Source: Microtetraspora sp. NBRC 13810 (lineage in GTDB: Bacteria > Actinomycetota > Actinomycetes > Streptosporangiales > Streptosporangiaceae). Taken from it: a stretch of DNA of 64,000 nt. Shown here one piece after another: positions 15,764 through 24,700 of the stretch. The translations under genes and the position numbers were made by a program. The stretch spans positions 62,001-126,000 of the forward strand of contig NZ_BSRQ01000007.1 in assembly GCF_030268685.1 (NCBI RefSeq), written 5' to 3'. The notes under the pieces were generated by a model. That model saw nothing but the letters and a program-made list of their open reading frames with translations, searched no databases and had not been told where the DNA came from. Numbering within the stretch: position 1 is the first letter of the stretch; each line of letters opens with the position of its first letter.

Positions 15764-16810
15764 TCAGGGCAGTGAGGCGGGCAGTCCGAAGGTCGTGAAG
15801 TGGTCGCCGCCGATGAACGAGGTCAGCCCGGCGATGTGCTCCCCGCGCAGGGTCAGCACGTTGATCGACCAGCCGAGGTGCGCGCCGGCGTCGTCGTTCC
15901 ACAGGTAGCAGGCGACGGCGGGCTGGCCGTTCGCGCCGGTGGGCAGGTGCCGCCACGAGCCGCACGTGGTGAGCGGCACCCGCACGGCGAAGTCGGTCAC
16001 CGCCTCGATGCCGCGGTACCAGTGCGGCATCGGCGGCATCGACCAGGTGACGTCCTCGGTGAGCAGGGCGACCAGGGCGTCGGCGTCACCGCGTTCCAGC
16101 GCGGCGGAGTAATACGCGACGATCTCCCGCAGCCGCGCGTCGTCGATGTCGCGCAACGTCCGCTGCTGGGTGGGCGAGGGAATCTTCTCGGCGACGATCC
16201 TGCGGGCGCGGGCCAGCGCGGAGTTCACCGACGTGGTCGAGGTGTTCATCGTCTCGGCGATCTCGGCCGCGGAGAAGCCGAGGACCTCGAAGAGCAGCAA
16301 CGCCGCCCGCTGGTTGCCCGGCAGGTGCTGCAGGGCGGCGACGAAGGCGAGCTCGACGGCCTCGCGCTGTTCGTAGCGGGCGTCCGGCGTGGCCGGGCCG
16401 GACCCGAGGCCCGCGTCGGGATAGGGGCCGAGCCAGGCGACGTCGGTCAGCGGGGTGTCGCCGACCACGGCGCGGTCGCTGGCCGGGCCGAGGTCCATCG
16501 GGAGGGCCCGCCGGCCGCGGTTGTGCACGATGTCCAGGCAGGTGCGGGTGGCCACCGTGTACAGCCACGAACGCAGCGTGCTGCGGCCCTCGAAGCGCCC
16601 GAGTCCCCGCCATGCCCGCAGCAGGGCGTCCTGCAGGGCGTCGTCGGCGTCATGCGTGGAGCCGAGCATGCGGTAGCAGTGCGCGTGCAGCTCCCGGCGC
16701 AGCGGCTCCACGAGGCGGGTGAACGCGCCGCCGTCCCCGTCGCGCGCCCGGGCCAGATCGGCGCTCTCGGTCGCCGTGTCCACGGCCGACGCGGAAAAAA
16801 CTTCGCTCAC
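15764..16810 (-). CDS. ECF sigma factor with C-terminal SnoaL-like domain
   Basis: 348 residues. Region 2 ('LVEPLRRELHAHCYRMLGST', 'HDADDALQDALLRAWRGLGR') and region 4 ('LPGNQRAALLLFEVLGFSAA', 'EIAETMNTSTTSVNSALARA') are clear, and the last ~115 residues form a SnoaL-like domain ('LREIVAYYSAALERGDADAL'). This layout matches ECF groups with a fused SnoaL extension (ECF41/ECF56 type), where the extension replaces an anti-sigma factor. A GTG at 16810 is chosen; the frame is open further but runs into the divergent gene's promoter. Divergent from a VOC/DinB gene pair that may be its targets. Confidence 0.92.
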   Translation of the reverse strand: MSEVFSASAVDTATESADLARARDGDGGAFTRLVEPLRRELHAHCYRMLGSTHDADDALQDALLRAWRGLGRFEGRSTLRSWLYTVATRTCLDIVHNRGRRALPMDLGPASDRAVVGDTPLTDVAWLGPYPDAGLGSGPATPDARYEQREAVELAFVAALQHLPGNQRAALLLFEVLGFSAAEIAETMNTSTTSVNSALARARRIVAEKIPSPTQQRTLRDIDDARLREIVAYYSAALERGDADALVALLTEDVTWSMPPMPHWYRGIEAVTDFAVRVPLTTCGSWRHLPTGANGQPAVACYLWNDDAGAHLGWSINVLTLRGEHIAGLTSFIGGDHFTTFGLPASLP

Positions 16811-16882
16811 GAACGACGATTCTGCCCCACGTCGCAAGTCCTCCCTCCGACCGGACCCGACCACTTCCACCAGGAGGACCCC

Positions 16883-17242
16883 ATGACAACCGGACCCCGC
16901 CACGCGCCCGCGTGGTTCGACATCTCCTCTCCCGACGCCGCCCGGGCCCGCCGCTTCTACCAGGAGATGTTCGGCTGGCCGGTGAACGTCCTCGACGAGT
17001 CCTACGCGCTGGTGGGCGCGCAGGACGGACCTCCGACCGGCGGCATCGGCCAGGCCGATGCGACCGCCCCCTACACCGGGATCGTCGTCTACTTCCGGGT
17101 GGAGGACGTCGACTCGGCGCTCGCCCGGGCGGAGGAACTCGGCGGCGGCCGGACGCTGGATCCGCAGACCCTGCCCGGGCTGGGGCGGATGGCGGTGTTC
17201 ACCGACCCCGACGGCAACGCGGTCGGCCTGCTGGGCCCGTGA
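16883..17242 (+). CDS. VOC (glyoxalase/bleomycin-resistance) family protein
   Basis: 119 residues with a paired beta-alpha-beta-beta-beta pattern: 'WFDISSPDAARARRFYQEMF' then 'IVVYFRVEDVDSALARAEEL' and the ending 'FTDPDGNAVGLLGP'. It lacks a clear full set of metal ligands, so it may bind or modify a small molecule rather than act as glyoxalase I. ATG after a strong AGGAGG site. It is 20 bp ahead of the DinB gene and divergent from the ECF sigma gene; this sigma/VOC/DinB grouping suggests a detoxification response. Confidence 0.9.
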   Translation: MTTGPRHAPAWFDISSPDAARARRFYQEMFGWPVNVLDESYALVGAQDGPPTGGIGQADATAPYTGIVVYFRVEDVDSALARAEELGGGRTLDPQTLPGLGRMAVFTDPDGNAVGLLGP

Positions 17243-17262
17243 CAGCCGGAAGGCGGGACACG

Positions 17263-17868
17263 ATGATCGAGGCGGATCTCAAAGCCGATCTGCACCGCTA
17301 CCTGCGAGACGCCCGCACCGCCCTGCTGTGGAAGCTGGACGGGCTGCCGGAACGCGACATCCGCCGGCCGCTGACGCCGACCGGCACCAACCTGCTCGGC
17401 CTGGTCAAGCACCTGACCGGCGTCGAGCTGCTGTACCTGGGTCACGTGTACGGCAGGCACTTCGAGGAACACGTCCCCTGGTTCCGTCCCGACCTGGCAC
17501 CGGACGCCTTCGCCCCGAACACGGACATGTGGGCCACCGCCGAGGAGTCCCGCGAGCACGTCGTCGGCCTGTACCGGCGGGCGTGGGAGCACGCGGACGC
17601 CACCGTGCAGGCGCTGGGGCTGGACGCCGTGTGCCACGTGCCGTGGTGGCCCGCGGAGTACGGCCGGGCCACGCTGCACCGGATCCTGGTCCACATGATC
17701 GCCGAGACCGGCCGGCACGCCGGGCACGCCGACATCGTCCGGGAACTGATCGACGGGGCCGCCGGGATGCACGCCGGCGACGACCCCGCGGCCGTCGCCG
17801 GCCAGGCGTGGTGGGCGGACTACCGGAGCGAGCTCGAACGCGTCGCCCAGAGCTTCGGCCCACGCTGA
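17263..17868 (+). CDS. DinB-family (DUF664) protein
   Basis: 201 residues. Four-helix DinB pattern with His at the expected metal positions: 'LLGLVKHLTGVELLYLGHVY', and later 'TLHRILVHMIAETGRHAGHA'. Relatives include metal- and thiol-dependent S-transferases (mycothiol in actinomycetes). ATG at 17263 is preferred for its GGAAGG site, but a GTG at 17239 overlapping the stop of the VOC gene (GTGA) is also possible and would add eight residues. Last gene of the pair; a strong hairpin follows directly. Confidence 0.9.
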   Translation: MIEADLKADLHRYLRDARTALLWKLDGLPERDIRRPLTPTGTNLLGLVKHLTGVELLYLGHVYGRHFEEHVPWFRPDLAPDAFAPNTDMWATAEESREHVVGLYRRAWEHADATVQALGLDAVCHVPWWPAEYGRATLHRILVHMIAETGRHAGHADIVRELIDGAAGMHAGDDPAAVAGQAWWADYRSELERVAQSFGPR

Positions 17869-17916
17869 CCGCCGCCCCTGACATGTCCCTGCCTCGGGAG
17901 ATGTCAGGGGCGGCGG
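17869..17916 (+). terminator. Strong hairpin after the DinB gene
   Basis: A 16-bp perfect stem (17869-17884 with 17901-17916) with a 16-nt loop begins at the base after the DinB stop codon. It lacks a U-tract, as is common here. Confidence 0.8.
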
Positions 17917-17976
17917 CCGGGGCCTGCCCGGGGCCGCGCGAGGGCGCGTCGGCAGGCGGCGGGCGGCGGGCGGCGG

Positions 17977-18068
17977 GCGATCCTCGACGCCGTCTTCACC
18001 GCCTTGCCCGCCGGGGCTACTCGCCGGCGTGCGTGCGGGAGATCGTCGTGGCGGCCGGCGACGGTGTC
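17977..18068 (+). pseudogene. Remnant of a TetR-family DNA-binding domain
   Basis: 'AILDAVFTAL' in one frame (17977-18006) continues in the next as 'LARRGYSPACVREIVVAAGD' (18003-18065). Joined, they give the classic TetR helix 1 plus helix-turn-helix start. The frame is broken, the recognition helix is missing, and no ligand domain follows, so this is a decayed fragment. The rest of 17917-18140 shows nothing coding. Confidence 0.55.
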
Positions 18069-18140
18069 CAGCCACCTCGATGACGAGGAGAACCCGTTCC
18101 GGCACCGAGCCCCTCGGCCCGCCTTGACGGAGGGCCGGGG

Positions 18141-18497
18141 CTAGCGCTGCTGGTGTTCGTAGTAGGCGTTGACGCGGGCGGCGTGGCCGTGCGTGTCGAG
18201 TTCGACGACGTCGAGGACCCGGTTGCCGTTCTCCCGCCGGTAGAGCAGGGCGTAGCCGCCGGGGCGGGTCAGCAGCGCCTCCTCGGTGAAGGTCAGGTCC
18301 GGCGCGAGTTCCAGCCCGAGCTCGAAGTGCCTGCGCAGCTCGGCCTTGCCGTGCAACCGGCCGTCGGCGCGACCCCACCGGCGTACCACGGTGGAGGAGA
18401 CGAAATCGACGTTCTCCGCGTAACAGGCCATGATCGCGTCAAGGTCACGCGCCTGCCACGCGGCCAGCCAGGCGTCGGCATGAGCTCGGAAGTCCAT
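18141..18497 (-). CDS. SnoaL/NTF2-like protein
   Basis: 118 residues with the whole SnoaL-like fold: 'HADAWLAAWQARDLDAIMAC', 'YAENVDFVSSTVVRRWGRAD', 'HGKAELRRHFELGLELAPDL', ending 'LDTHGHAARVNAYYEHQQR'. The family includes polyketide cyclases, limonene epoxide hydrolase-like enzymes and ligand-binding proteins. No signal peptide. ATG at 18497 chosen as the start of the fold; a longer open frame reaches 18767 but shows no protein-like sequence. Surrounded by gene remnants. Function unknown. Confidence 0.88.
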   Translation of the reverse strand: MDFRAHADAWLAAWQARDLDAIMACYAENVDFVSSTVVRRWGRADGRLHGKAELRRHFELGLELAPDLTFTEEALLTRPGGYALLYRRENGNRVLDVVELDTHGHAARVNAYYEHQQR

Positions 18498-18668
18498 GGC
18501 CGTAGTATTCCGCCCCCCGCCGGAGGCGCCGCATGCCAGGCCGCCGCACGGGCGGGGCGACCGGAGTGCTCGTGCCATGGGAGATCCTTTGGGCGACTTC
18601 AGCGTGAAGCCCATGGCCCCGGCGACCCGCCGCCGAGCGGAGGACGGCATGGCAGGGCAGCCCAGGGG

Positions 18669-18816
18669 TTCAACTTCTGGATCGACCCGCCCGCCGCCCG
18701 CAGGGTGCTCAGGTCCGCCCTCGTCCATCTGGTCCCCCTGGGACGCGACCAGGGACGTGCCGATCACCCGCGCGTTCGCCGACCGGCTGCGCGACGACCG
18801 GCGTACCCCCGCCGCC
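18669..18816 (+). pseudogene. Remnant of a nucleoside hydrolase
   Basis: 'FNFWIDPPAARRVLRSALVH' then 'LVPL' in one frame (18669-18740) continues one base later as 'DATRDVPITRAFADRLRDDR' (from 18742). Together they match the central segment of inosine/uridine-preferring nucleoside hydrolases, where F-N-F/I-W-x-D-P and V-P-L-D-x-T are conserved. A +1 shift at 18741, no start and no N-terminal metal-binding Asp cluster show a decayed gene. The rest of 18498-18667 holds nothing recognisable. Confidence 0.6.
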
Positions 18817-18867
18817 GGGGCGGCGTCGCCGCCTACGGTCGCGCCCTGGGGCGTACCGTGCCCCCGG

Positions 18868-19043
18868 CGGCTGACCGTGCTCGGGCCCGACGGCTGACCG
18901 TGCTCAGGCTTGGCGGCTAAGCGGGCCCCGGGTCGGCGGCTGAGCGGGCCCCGGGTCGGCGGCTGAGCGGGCTCGGGGTCGGCGGCTGATCGTGCCCGGG
19001 GCCGGGCTGACCGTGCTCGGGCCCGGCGGCTGAGCGGGCGGCC
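18868..19043. repeat. 23-bp tandem repeat array, about 7.7 units
   Basis: Units start with CGGCTGA: 18868, 18891, 18914, 18937, 18960, 18983, a 21-bp unit at 19006 and a 17-bp end at 19027. Two sequence types alternate (GACCGTGCTCGGGCC-like and GAGCGGGCCCCGGGT-like). The array ends 26 bp before the WD40 gene. The unit length is not a multiple of three, so it is not coding. Confidence 0.9.
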
Positions 19044-19069
19044 ATCCGTGCGGGATCGGGCGGAGTAAG

Positions 19070-21724
19070 GTGCCTCGGGTGCCCCTTCGCTATCGTCTCG
19101 GGAGTGAGCTCACGCCGCCGGTGCTGCTCACGGTGTGGCCGGAGGGCCGCGCCCGGCTGGACCGGATGGGCGGCGGCGGGGTCGAGACCTGGTCCGCCGA
19201 GCTGGATCCCGTGGTGTGGCCGCGGCTGGTGGACGGGCTGAGGGCGGCCGGGTTCCCCGATATCGGGCCGCCGCGCGTCCCCGCCGGTTCGACGCTGCGC
19301 GAACTCGAGGTCGCCGACGCGGAGCCGTCCGGGACGATGGCGATGGCCTGGGACGACGCCGGCGCGCTCGGGCTGGGGCCGGTCTTCCGGATCCTGGACG
19401 CCCTCGTGGTGCAGGTGGGGTCCGGCGCGGAGCGTTCGGCGCCGGACGGGCTGCCGCGACTCGCACACCGGACGGAGAGGATCACACCGGACACGGCGCC
19501 CGGCCGGCCGGGCGCCGCCGCCTTCGGCGCCGGCCTGCTCCTCGCCGTCGCACACCCCGACCACACGCTGAGCCTGCACACCCCGGGACCCATCGCAGGG
19601 GTGCCGCATTCGCCGCGCGGGGGGCGCGGGGTGCCGCTGGCGGAGGCGGGCGGGGCGGTCAGGGTCGTGGCGGTGGGCCGGGTCGCGGGGGCCGACCTGG
19701 TGGCCGCAGGCGGTGACGATCACGTGATCAGGGTGTGGGACGCGGGCACGCGGCAGCGACTGCACGGGCGGCTCGGGCACGGCGGGCCGGTCTGGGGGCT
19801 GGCGGGCGACGGGGATCTCGTCTATTCAGCCGGTCACGGGGGCGTACTGGCCTGGCCGGTGGACCCCGCGACCAGACAGCCGAGGAACGACCGGGCTCCC
19901 CAAGACAACCAGGCTTCCCGAGACGATCGCGCCCCCCAAAACGACCAGAGTTCCGGAAATGACCGCGATCTCCGAAACGGCCAGGGTCCCGAGGACGACC
20001 ACGACCACCGGAACGACCACGACCACCGGAACGACCACGACCACCGGAGCGACCAGGATCACTGGGACGACCACGACCACCAGGACAACCAGAGTCCCCA
20101 AAACGACCGCGATCACCGGAACGACCACGACCACCGGAGCGATCAGGGTCATCGGGACGGTCCGGCTCCCCCATACGCCCGGGCTCGCCGGGTCGGCCGC
20201 CTGCCGTTCCCGACGGCGGCCAACGCGGTGGCGCACTTCTCGCAGGGCGGGCGGGCCCTGGTCGTCACCGGCGGAGACGACGGCGTGGTGCGGGTGCACG
20301 ACGCGGCCGGGGGTTACCTGGTGCACGCCTTCGACGGCGACTCGGGCTGGGTGAACGCCGTCGCCGCCGGGCACGGGATGATCGCCGCCGCGGGGCGCGA
20401 CCAGGTGGTCCGGATCTGGGACGCGGACTCCGGCCGTGAACTGTGGACCCTGACCGGACACGAGGCGAGTGTGACCGGGCTGGCGTTCTTCGGCCCTGCC
20501 GGGACGCCGACGCTGGCTTCGTGCTCGTTCGACGGCACCATCCGGACCTGGGAGGCGTTCACCGGGGAGCCGGTGGCGTCGTGGCCCGCGGGCGACGACT
20601 GGCCCGCCGCCCTGGCGACGGGAACCGCCGGGGGAAAGCCGCTGATCGTCGTCGCCGGCGACACGGTACGCATCTGGGACGCACACGGCTCCGAACCACA
20701 CACCCACGCCGGAGCCCCGTCCACCCCACCCGCCCCCGCCCCGGCCACCACCACGCCGAACGCACCGGGACCGGGCTCCACCACAACACCCACCACCGGG
20801 CGCGCGCCGGGACCAGGCGCCACCACAACGCCCACCGCCCACCCAACCACCGCCGGACCGGGCGGCGGCGAGTCGCGGGCTGTCGGGACGGTGGCTGTAG
20901 GGGTGGGTGTGGGTGGGGGCGACGGGATGGTGGCGGTGGGGTTTCGGGATGGGGGGGTTCGGGTGTTTCGGGTGGCGGATGGAGGGGTGGAGGGGGAGGC
21001 GGTGTGGCCGGATGGGGCGGTCACCTCGCTGGCCTTCGTGGCGGACGGCACGGGGGCCCGGCGTCTGGTGTGCGGCACGGATGGCGGTGCCGTACGGGTT
21101 CACCGGCTGCCCGACCTGGGCGTGCTCGCCGTACTCACCCCGCACACCGGGCAGGTGCTCGCGCTGGCCTTCGACGGGGACGTGCTCGTGTCCGGGAGCG
21201 CCGACCGGTCGGTGCGCACGTGGGACGCGCGGTCCGGCGCGCCGCGGCGGCGGCTGCTCGGGCACGACGGCGGCGTGACCGCGGTCGCGACCGGCGGCGG
21301 CCGGATCGTCTCCGGCGGGTATGACCGGATGGTCCGCACCTGGGACGCCGCGACCTGCCGCCCCCTGCTGACCCTGCGCGGGCACGCGCGACCGGTGTAC
21401 GCGCTGGCCTGCGGGACGCTCGGCGACCGGCAGGTGATCGCCTCCGGGAGCCACGACGGCCTGGTCCTGGTCTGGGACGCGGAGACCGGCGCGCGGGTCG
21501 CGGTGCTGCGCGGCAACCCGGGCGCGGTCCGTTCGCTTCGCTTCGACGGCGACGTGCTGGCCGTCGGCTGCGAGGACGGCGCGGTACGCCGGTGGCTGCT
21601 GCCCGGCGGCGTCCTGGTCGGCGAGGCGAAGCTGCCCGGCGTCCCGCTGGCGCTGACCGGCGGATCCGGCGGCCTCTACGCGGGCGGCTTCGACGGCGTC
21701 ACCCGGGTGGATCCCCTCATGTGA
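19070..21724 (+). CDS. WD40 beta-propeller protein with repeat-rich inserts
   Basis: 884 residues from a GTG preceded by GGAGTAAG. After ~190 residues of unknown N-terminal domain come about ten WD40 blades, each with a 'GxDDxVIRVWDAxTG'-like end, for example 'AAGGDDHVIRVWDAGTRQRL', 'SGSADRSVRTWDARSGAPRR' and 'SGGYDRMVRTWDAATCRPLL'. Two inserts interrupt the blades: a very polar Asp/His/Arg/Asn-rich stretch (about 270-367) and a Thr/Pro-rich stretch (about 545-600). No kinase, NACHT or membrane part. Probably a cytoplasmic scaffold. It is convergent with the type VII-like gene (3 bp apart). Confidence 0.92.
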   Translation: MPRVPLRYRLGSELTPPVLLTVWPEGRARLDRMGGGGVETWSAELDPVVWPRLVDGLRAAGFPDIGPPRVPAGSTLRELEVADAEPSGTMAMAWDDAGALGLGPVFRILDALVVQVGSGAERSAPDGLPRLAHRTERITPDTAPGRPGAAAFGAGLLLAVAHPDHTLSLHTPGPIAGVPHSPRGGRGVPLAEAGGAVRVVAVGRVAGADLVAAGGDDHVIRVWDAGTRQRLHGRLGHGGPVWGLAGDGDLVYSAGHGGVLAWPVDPATRQPRNDRAPQDNQASRDDRAPQNDQSSGNDRDLRNGQGPEDDHDHRNDHDHRNDHDHRSDQDHWDDHDHQDNQSPQNDRDHRNDHDHRSDQGHRDGPAPPYARARRVGRLPFPTAANAVAHFSQGGRALVVTGGDDGVVRVHDAAGGYLVHAFDGDSGWVNAVAAGHGMIAAAGRDQVVRIWDADSGRELWTLTGHEASVTGLAFFGPAGTPTLASCSFDGTIRTWEAFTGEPVASWPAGDDWPAALATGTAGGKPLIVVAGDTVRIWDAHGSEPHTHAGAPSTPPAPAPATTTPNAPGPGSTTTPTTGRAPGPGATTTPTAHPTTAGPGGGESRAVGTVAVGVGVGGGDGMVAVGFRDGGVRVFRVADGGVEGEAVWPDGAVTSLAFVADGTGARRLVCGTDGGAVRVHRLPDLGVLAVLTPHTGQVLALAFDGDVLVSGSADRSVRTWDARSGAPRRRLLGHDGGVTAVATGGGRIVSGGYDRMVRTWDAATCRPLLTLRGHARPVYALACGTLGDRQVIASGSHDGLVLVWDAETGARVAVLRGNPGAVRSLRFDGDVLAVGCEDGAVRRWLLPGGVLVGEAKLPGVPLALTGGSGGLYAGGFDGVTRVDPLM
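19877..20171 (+). repeat. In-frame minisatellite inside the WD40 gene
   Basis: Imperfect 9- to 18-bp units of the GACCACGACCACCGGAAC type repeat through ~295 bp and encode runs such as 'DDHDHRNDHDHRNDHDHRSD'. All unit lengths are multiples of three, so the frame is kept. Probably expands and contracts by slippage. Confidence 0.85.
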
Positions 21725-21727
21725 AGG

Positions 21728-24700
21728 TCAGGGAGGTGTGGAGGTCTCCTGGCCGTGGTTGGCGGAGGAGGACCCGGCTGACTCGCGGGCCGTGGCCTCC
21801 TTTTCGATCGCGGAGACGACGTCCCAGAAGACCAGCGGGTCGTTATTGGCGATGTGGTCCTTAATGACATCGGCGAGACGCGCGTCCGCGGCGGCGTAGT
21901 CCACCATGCCGCGTCCTTCGGCCATGCGGCTCGACTGTTCGGCGGCGTCGGAGAAGAGGTGCGCGGCCTGGAGCAGCGCCTTCGCTCCCTGCGGCTGGTT
22001 CGTGAGGTCCGCCGCCAGCCGGTCGAGCGGCATGAATCCGGTGTCGCCCGGTTGCCTGCGGCCGGTCTCGGTGACCCATTCCGCCATTCTGGCCAGCCCT
22101 TCGACGACACGCGGCTCCACCGCCTGGACTCCCAGCTCATCCTGGAGCCGGGAGATGACGAAGCCGGGAGCCGGCAGGTCGCCGCCCGGCGCGGCGCCCA
22201 GCATCTCCGCGAGGTCGTGCAGCCGGGCGAGGTCGTTGCCCAGCAGCATGTTCCGCTGGGGCCCGTAGAAGTGCTCGGCCGTGTCGGTGAGCGCGCGGCC
22301 GTAGTGCATGTAGTCGCTGTTCAGCATGGACTCGCGGACCCGGTCCCCGAAGATCGCTTCAGCCCGGTCGATGATCTGGACGACGTCCAGGCTCCCGGCG
22401 TCGAAGTCCCGCATCAGCGACCTGAGAGGGCCGGGCGCGATCAACCGTCCGGTCACCAGATCCAGCCTCCCCCGGTGGGCGGCGCCGCCGGGTGCCGTCG
22501 GAGGCGCGGACCCCGGGGTGAACTCCGGCAGTTCCGGCAGGAACCGGCTGATGTTATCCAGGTTGCCGTCGGTGAACCCGACGATGTCGTACACGACGTT
22601 CCCAAGGTGATCCATGACCATGTCGCCACTGGACCACCGCTGCTCTAAGGGGCCGGACATGATGGACCGCTCGCTGCGGACTCCGGACGCGGTCATCGTC
22701 TGGTGGTCCGCCAGGTTGTAGACGCGGTACTCGTCCGGCAGGCCCAGCAGGTGGCCGATCTCGTGGGCGGCGACGATGGAAGGGTCCACGTGGACGACGG
22801 CGGCGGGATCGAACTTCAGGTACCAGTGGCCGGAGTCCGCCTGCCCCAAGCCGTCCGACATCAGCACGTACGCGCTTCGCGGCGCATGGGGTGGGGCTTC
22901 CTCGAAGCTGAGGCGCACGTGGAACTGGGACCCGTCGGCGAGCCGGTGCTGGAAGTTGTAGTGCAGGTCGACCCCGTCCATGGCGTCGGACATCATCTTG
23001 GTCAGATGCTGGGGCCACACCCCCTCGTCGGCCCGGTACCGCACGGTCACCGCGAACTCGGTCACCTTGTGCCGCACGCCGTCGGCGCCCTCGACGAGCA
23101 TCTGCCGCCTCTCCACGTACACGCGGCCGGTGCGGTCGGGATCGCCGTTCGCCCGCGTGGGGCTCTCGCTTCGCTGTGCCTCCCACTGGGCGGGTCGCAA
23201 CGCCGTGTCGGGATGGATCGTGTTCGCCAGGTCGCCGCGCAGCAGGGCGAGTTCCGCCGGGGTGTGCACGGGCAGCAGCGGCTCGCGGGTGGCCGGGTCG
23301 AGGTCGACGCTGCGCGGCGCGGGTATGTCGGCGGCGTCCGGGCGGGCGCCCTGGGGCGGCGGGTCGACGGTGCTGTCGACGGCGGTGCGGCGGTCGGCGA
23401 CGGGCGGCACGATGGCGTCGCCGGGCAGGTCGAAGATCGAGACCTTCCCCTTGGCGTGCTTCTCGATGTGGTCGAGCATGGTCATGGCGTTGTCGAACCA
23501 GTCGCCCCGCCCGGCGACGCGCATCTCGCGTTCGAACGCGGAGATCCTGGAGCGGACCAGGTCCACGTCGCCCCTGGTGAGCGGGTTGTCGACGAACCTG
23601 TCGCCGTCGAAGAAGCTGCGCACGAACGGGTTGTTCTGGTCTGGCAGGAGTGCGCGGAACGCCATGTCGCTGTCGAAGGTCCTGACCACGCCTTCGTCGC
23701 CGATCCTGATGTGGGACGGTTTGCCGTCGTGGTCGAGGGTGAGGGCGTAGCCGAGGCCGGCGAGCACTCCGCTCGCCGTCCGCTCGTGGCGTCCGGCATA
23801 CCAGGGGTGCTGGCCGTCCCATGGAAGGCGCGGCTCCCGGCCGTCGATCAGGCGGACGTACACGCCGCGCTCGCCGTGCGGCACCACGGGCGGGACATCG
23901 GCGCCCGCGGCACGTTTGAGCTTCGCCCCGAAGTACTCCGCGTCCCGGGCCTCCGTGTTGACCAGATCCTTGTACACGGCGTCCGTGCCGTCCTTGAACC
24001 CGATCAACTGGACCTTCGGGTGGGCCTCCGGCACGGCCCTGTGGTCGGACGGGAGCGTGATCCGGTGCGTGATCCCGCTGTCCACGCTGGCGGAGAGCAG
24101 GCGCGTCTCGTGGAGGCCGGGGGGCATCTGGTAGGCCGTGCGCGGGTCCGGCACGAAGGTCCGTACGTCGTTGTGCCGGCCGGGAACGGCGTCCGGGGTG
24201 CCGTTGATGTGCGCGTCGATGCGGTTGCCCTGCCGGGACGCGTCGGCAGGCACCGGGTCCCGGCCGGTGGACGGGTCGAGGGTCTGCCGGCCGCCGGCCG
24301 GATCGGCGTCGGCGAGGCGGGGGTTCACGTGCTGGACGCCGGATGGCGTGGTCCCGGCGGTGTCGCGTGGTGTGACGCGGTCCCCGCGCGGGTCACGCGT
24401 GGTGCCGAGGTCGACGTGCCCGCGGACGCCGGACGGGTTCTCCGGGTCGGACCGGGTGAAGGGCGCGCGCCCGTCACCGGCGTGCGGATCGCGGCCGGGC
24501 GGGACGTTCGCGTCCGGGGCTACGCCGTGCACGTCCGCGGCCGGGGCGACGCGGGCGAGGCTCGCGGCGGAGTCGCCGCCGGGGACACCGGGGACATTGG
24601 CGGGGCCGCCTGGATCGCCGCCGGGGGCTTCGGGGGCGCGGCCGGGGCCGTGCGGAGGTGTCGCTCCGCCGGTGTGCGGGCCGGTCAGGTGAGGGGTGAC

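Noticed and set aside
19826-21454. Minus-strand 542-codon frame with long Val/Ile runs opposite the WD40 repeats
   Set aside because: The hydrophobic runs are the reverse reading of the Asp/His minisatellite; it is not a membrane protein.
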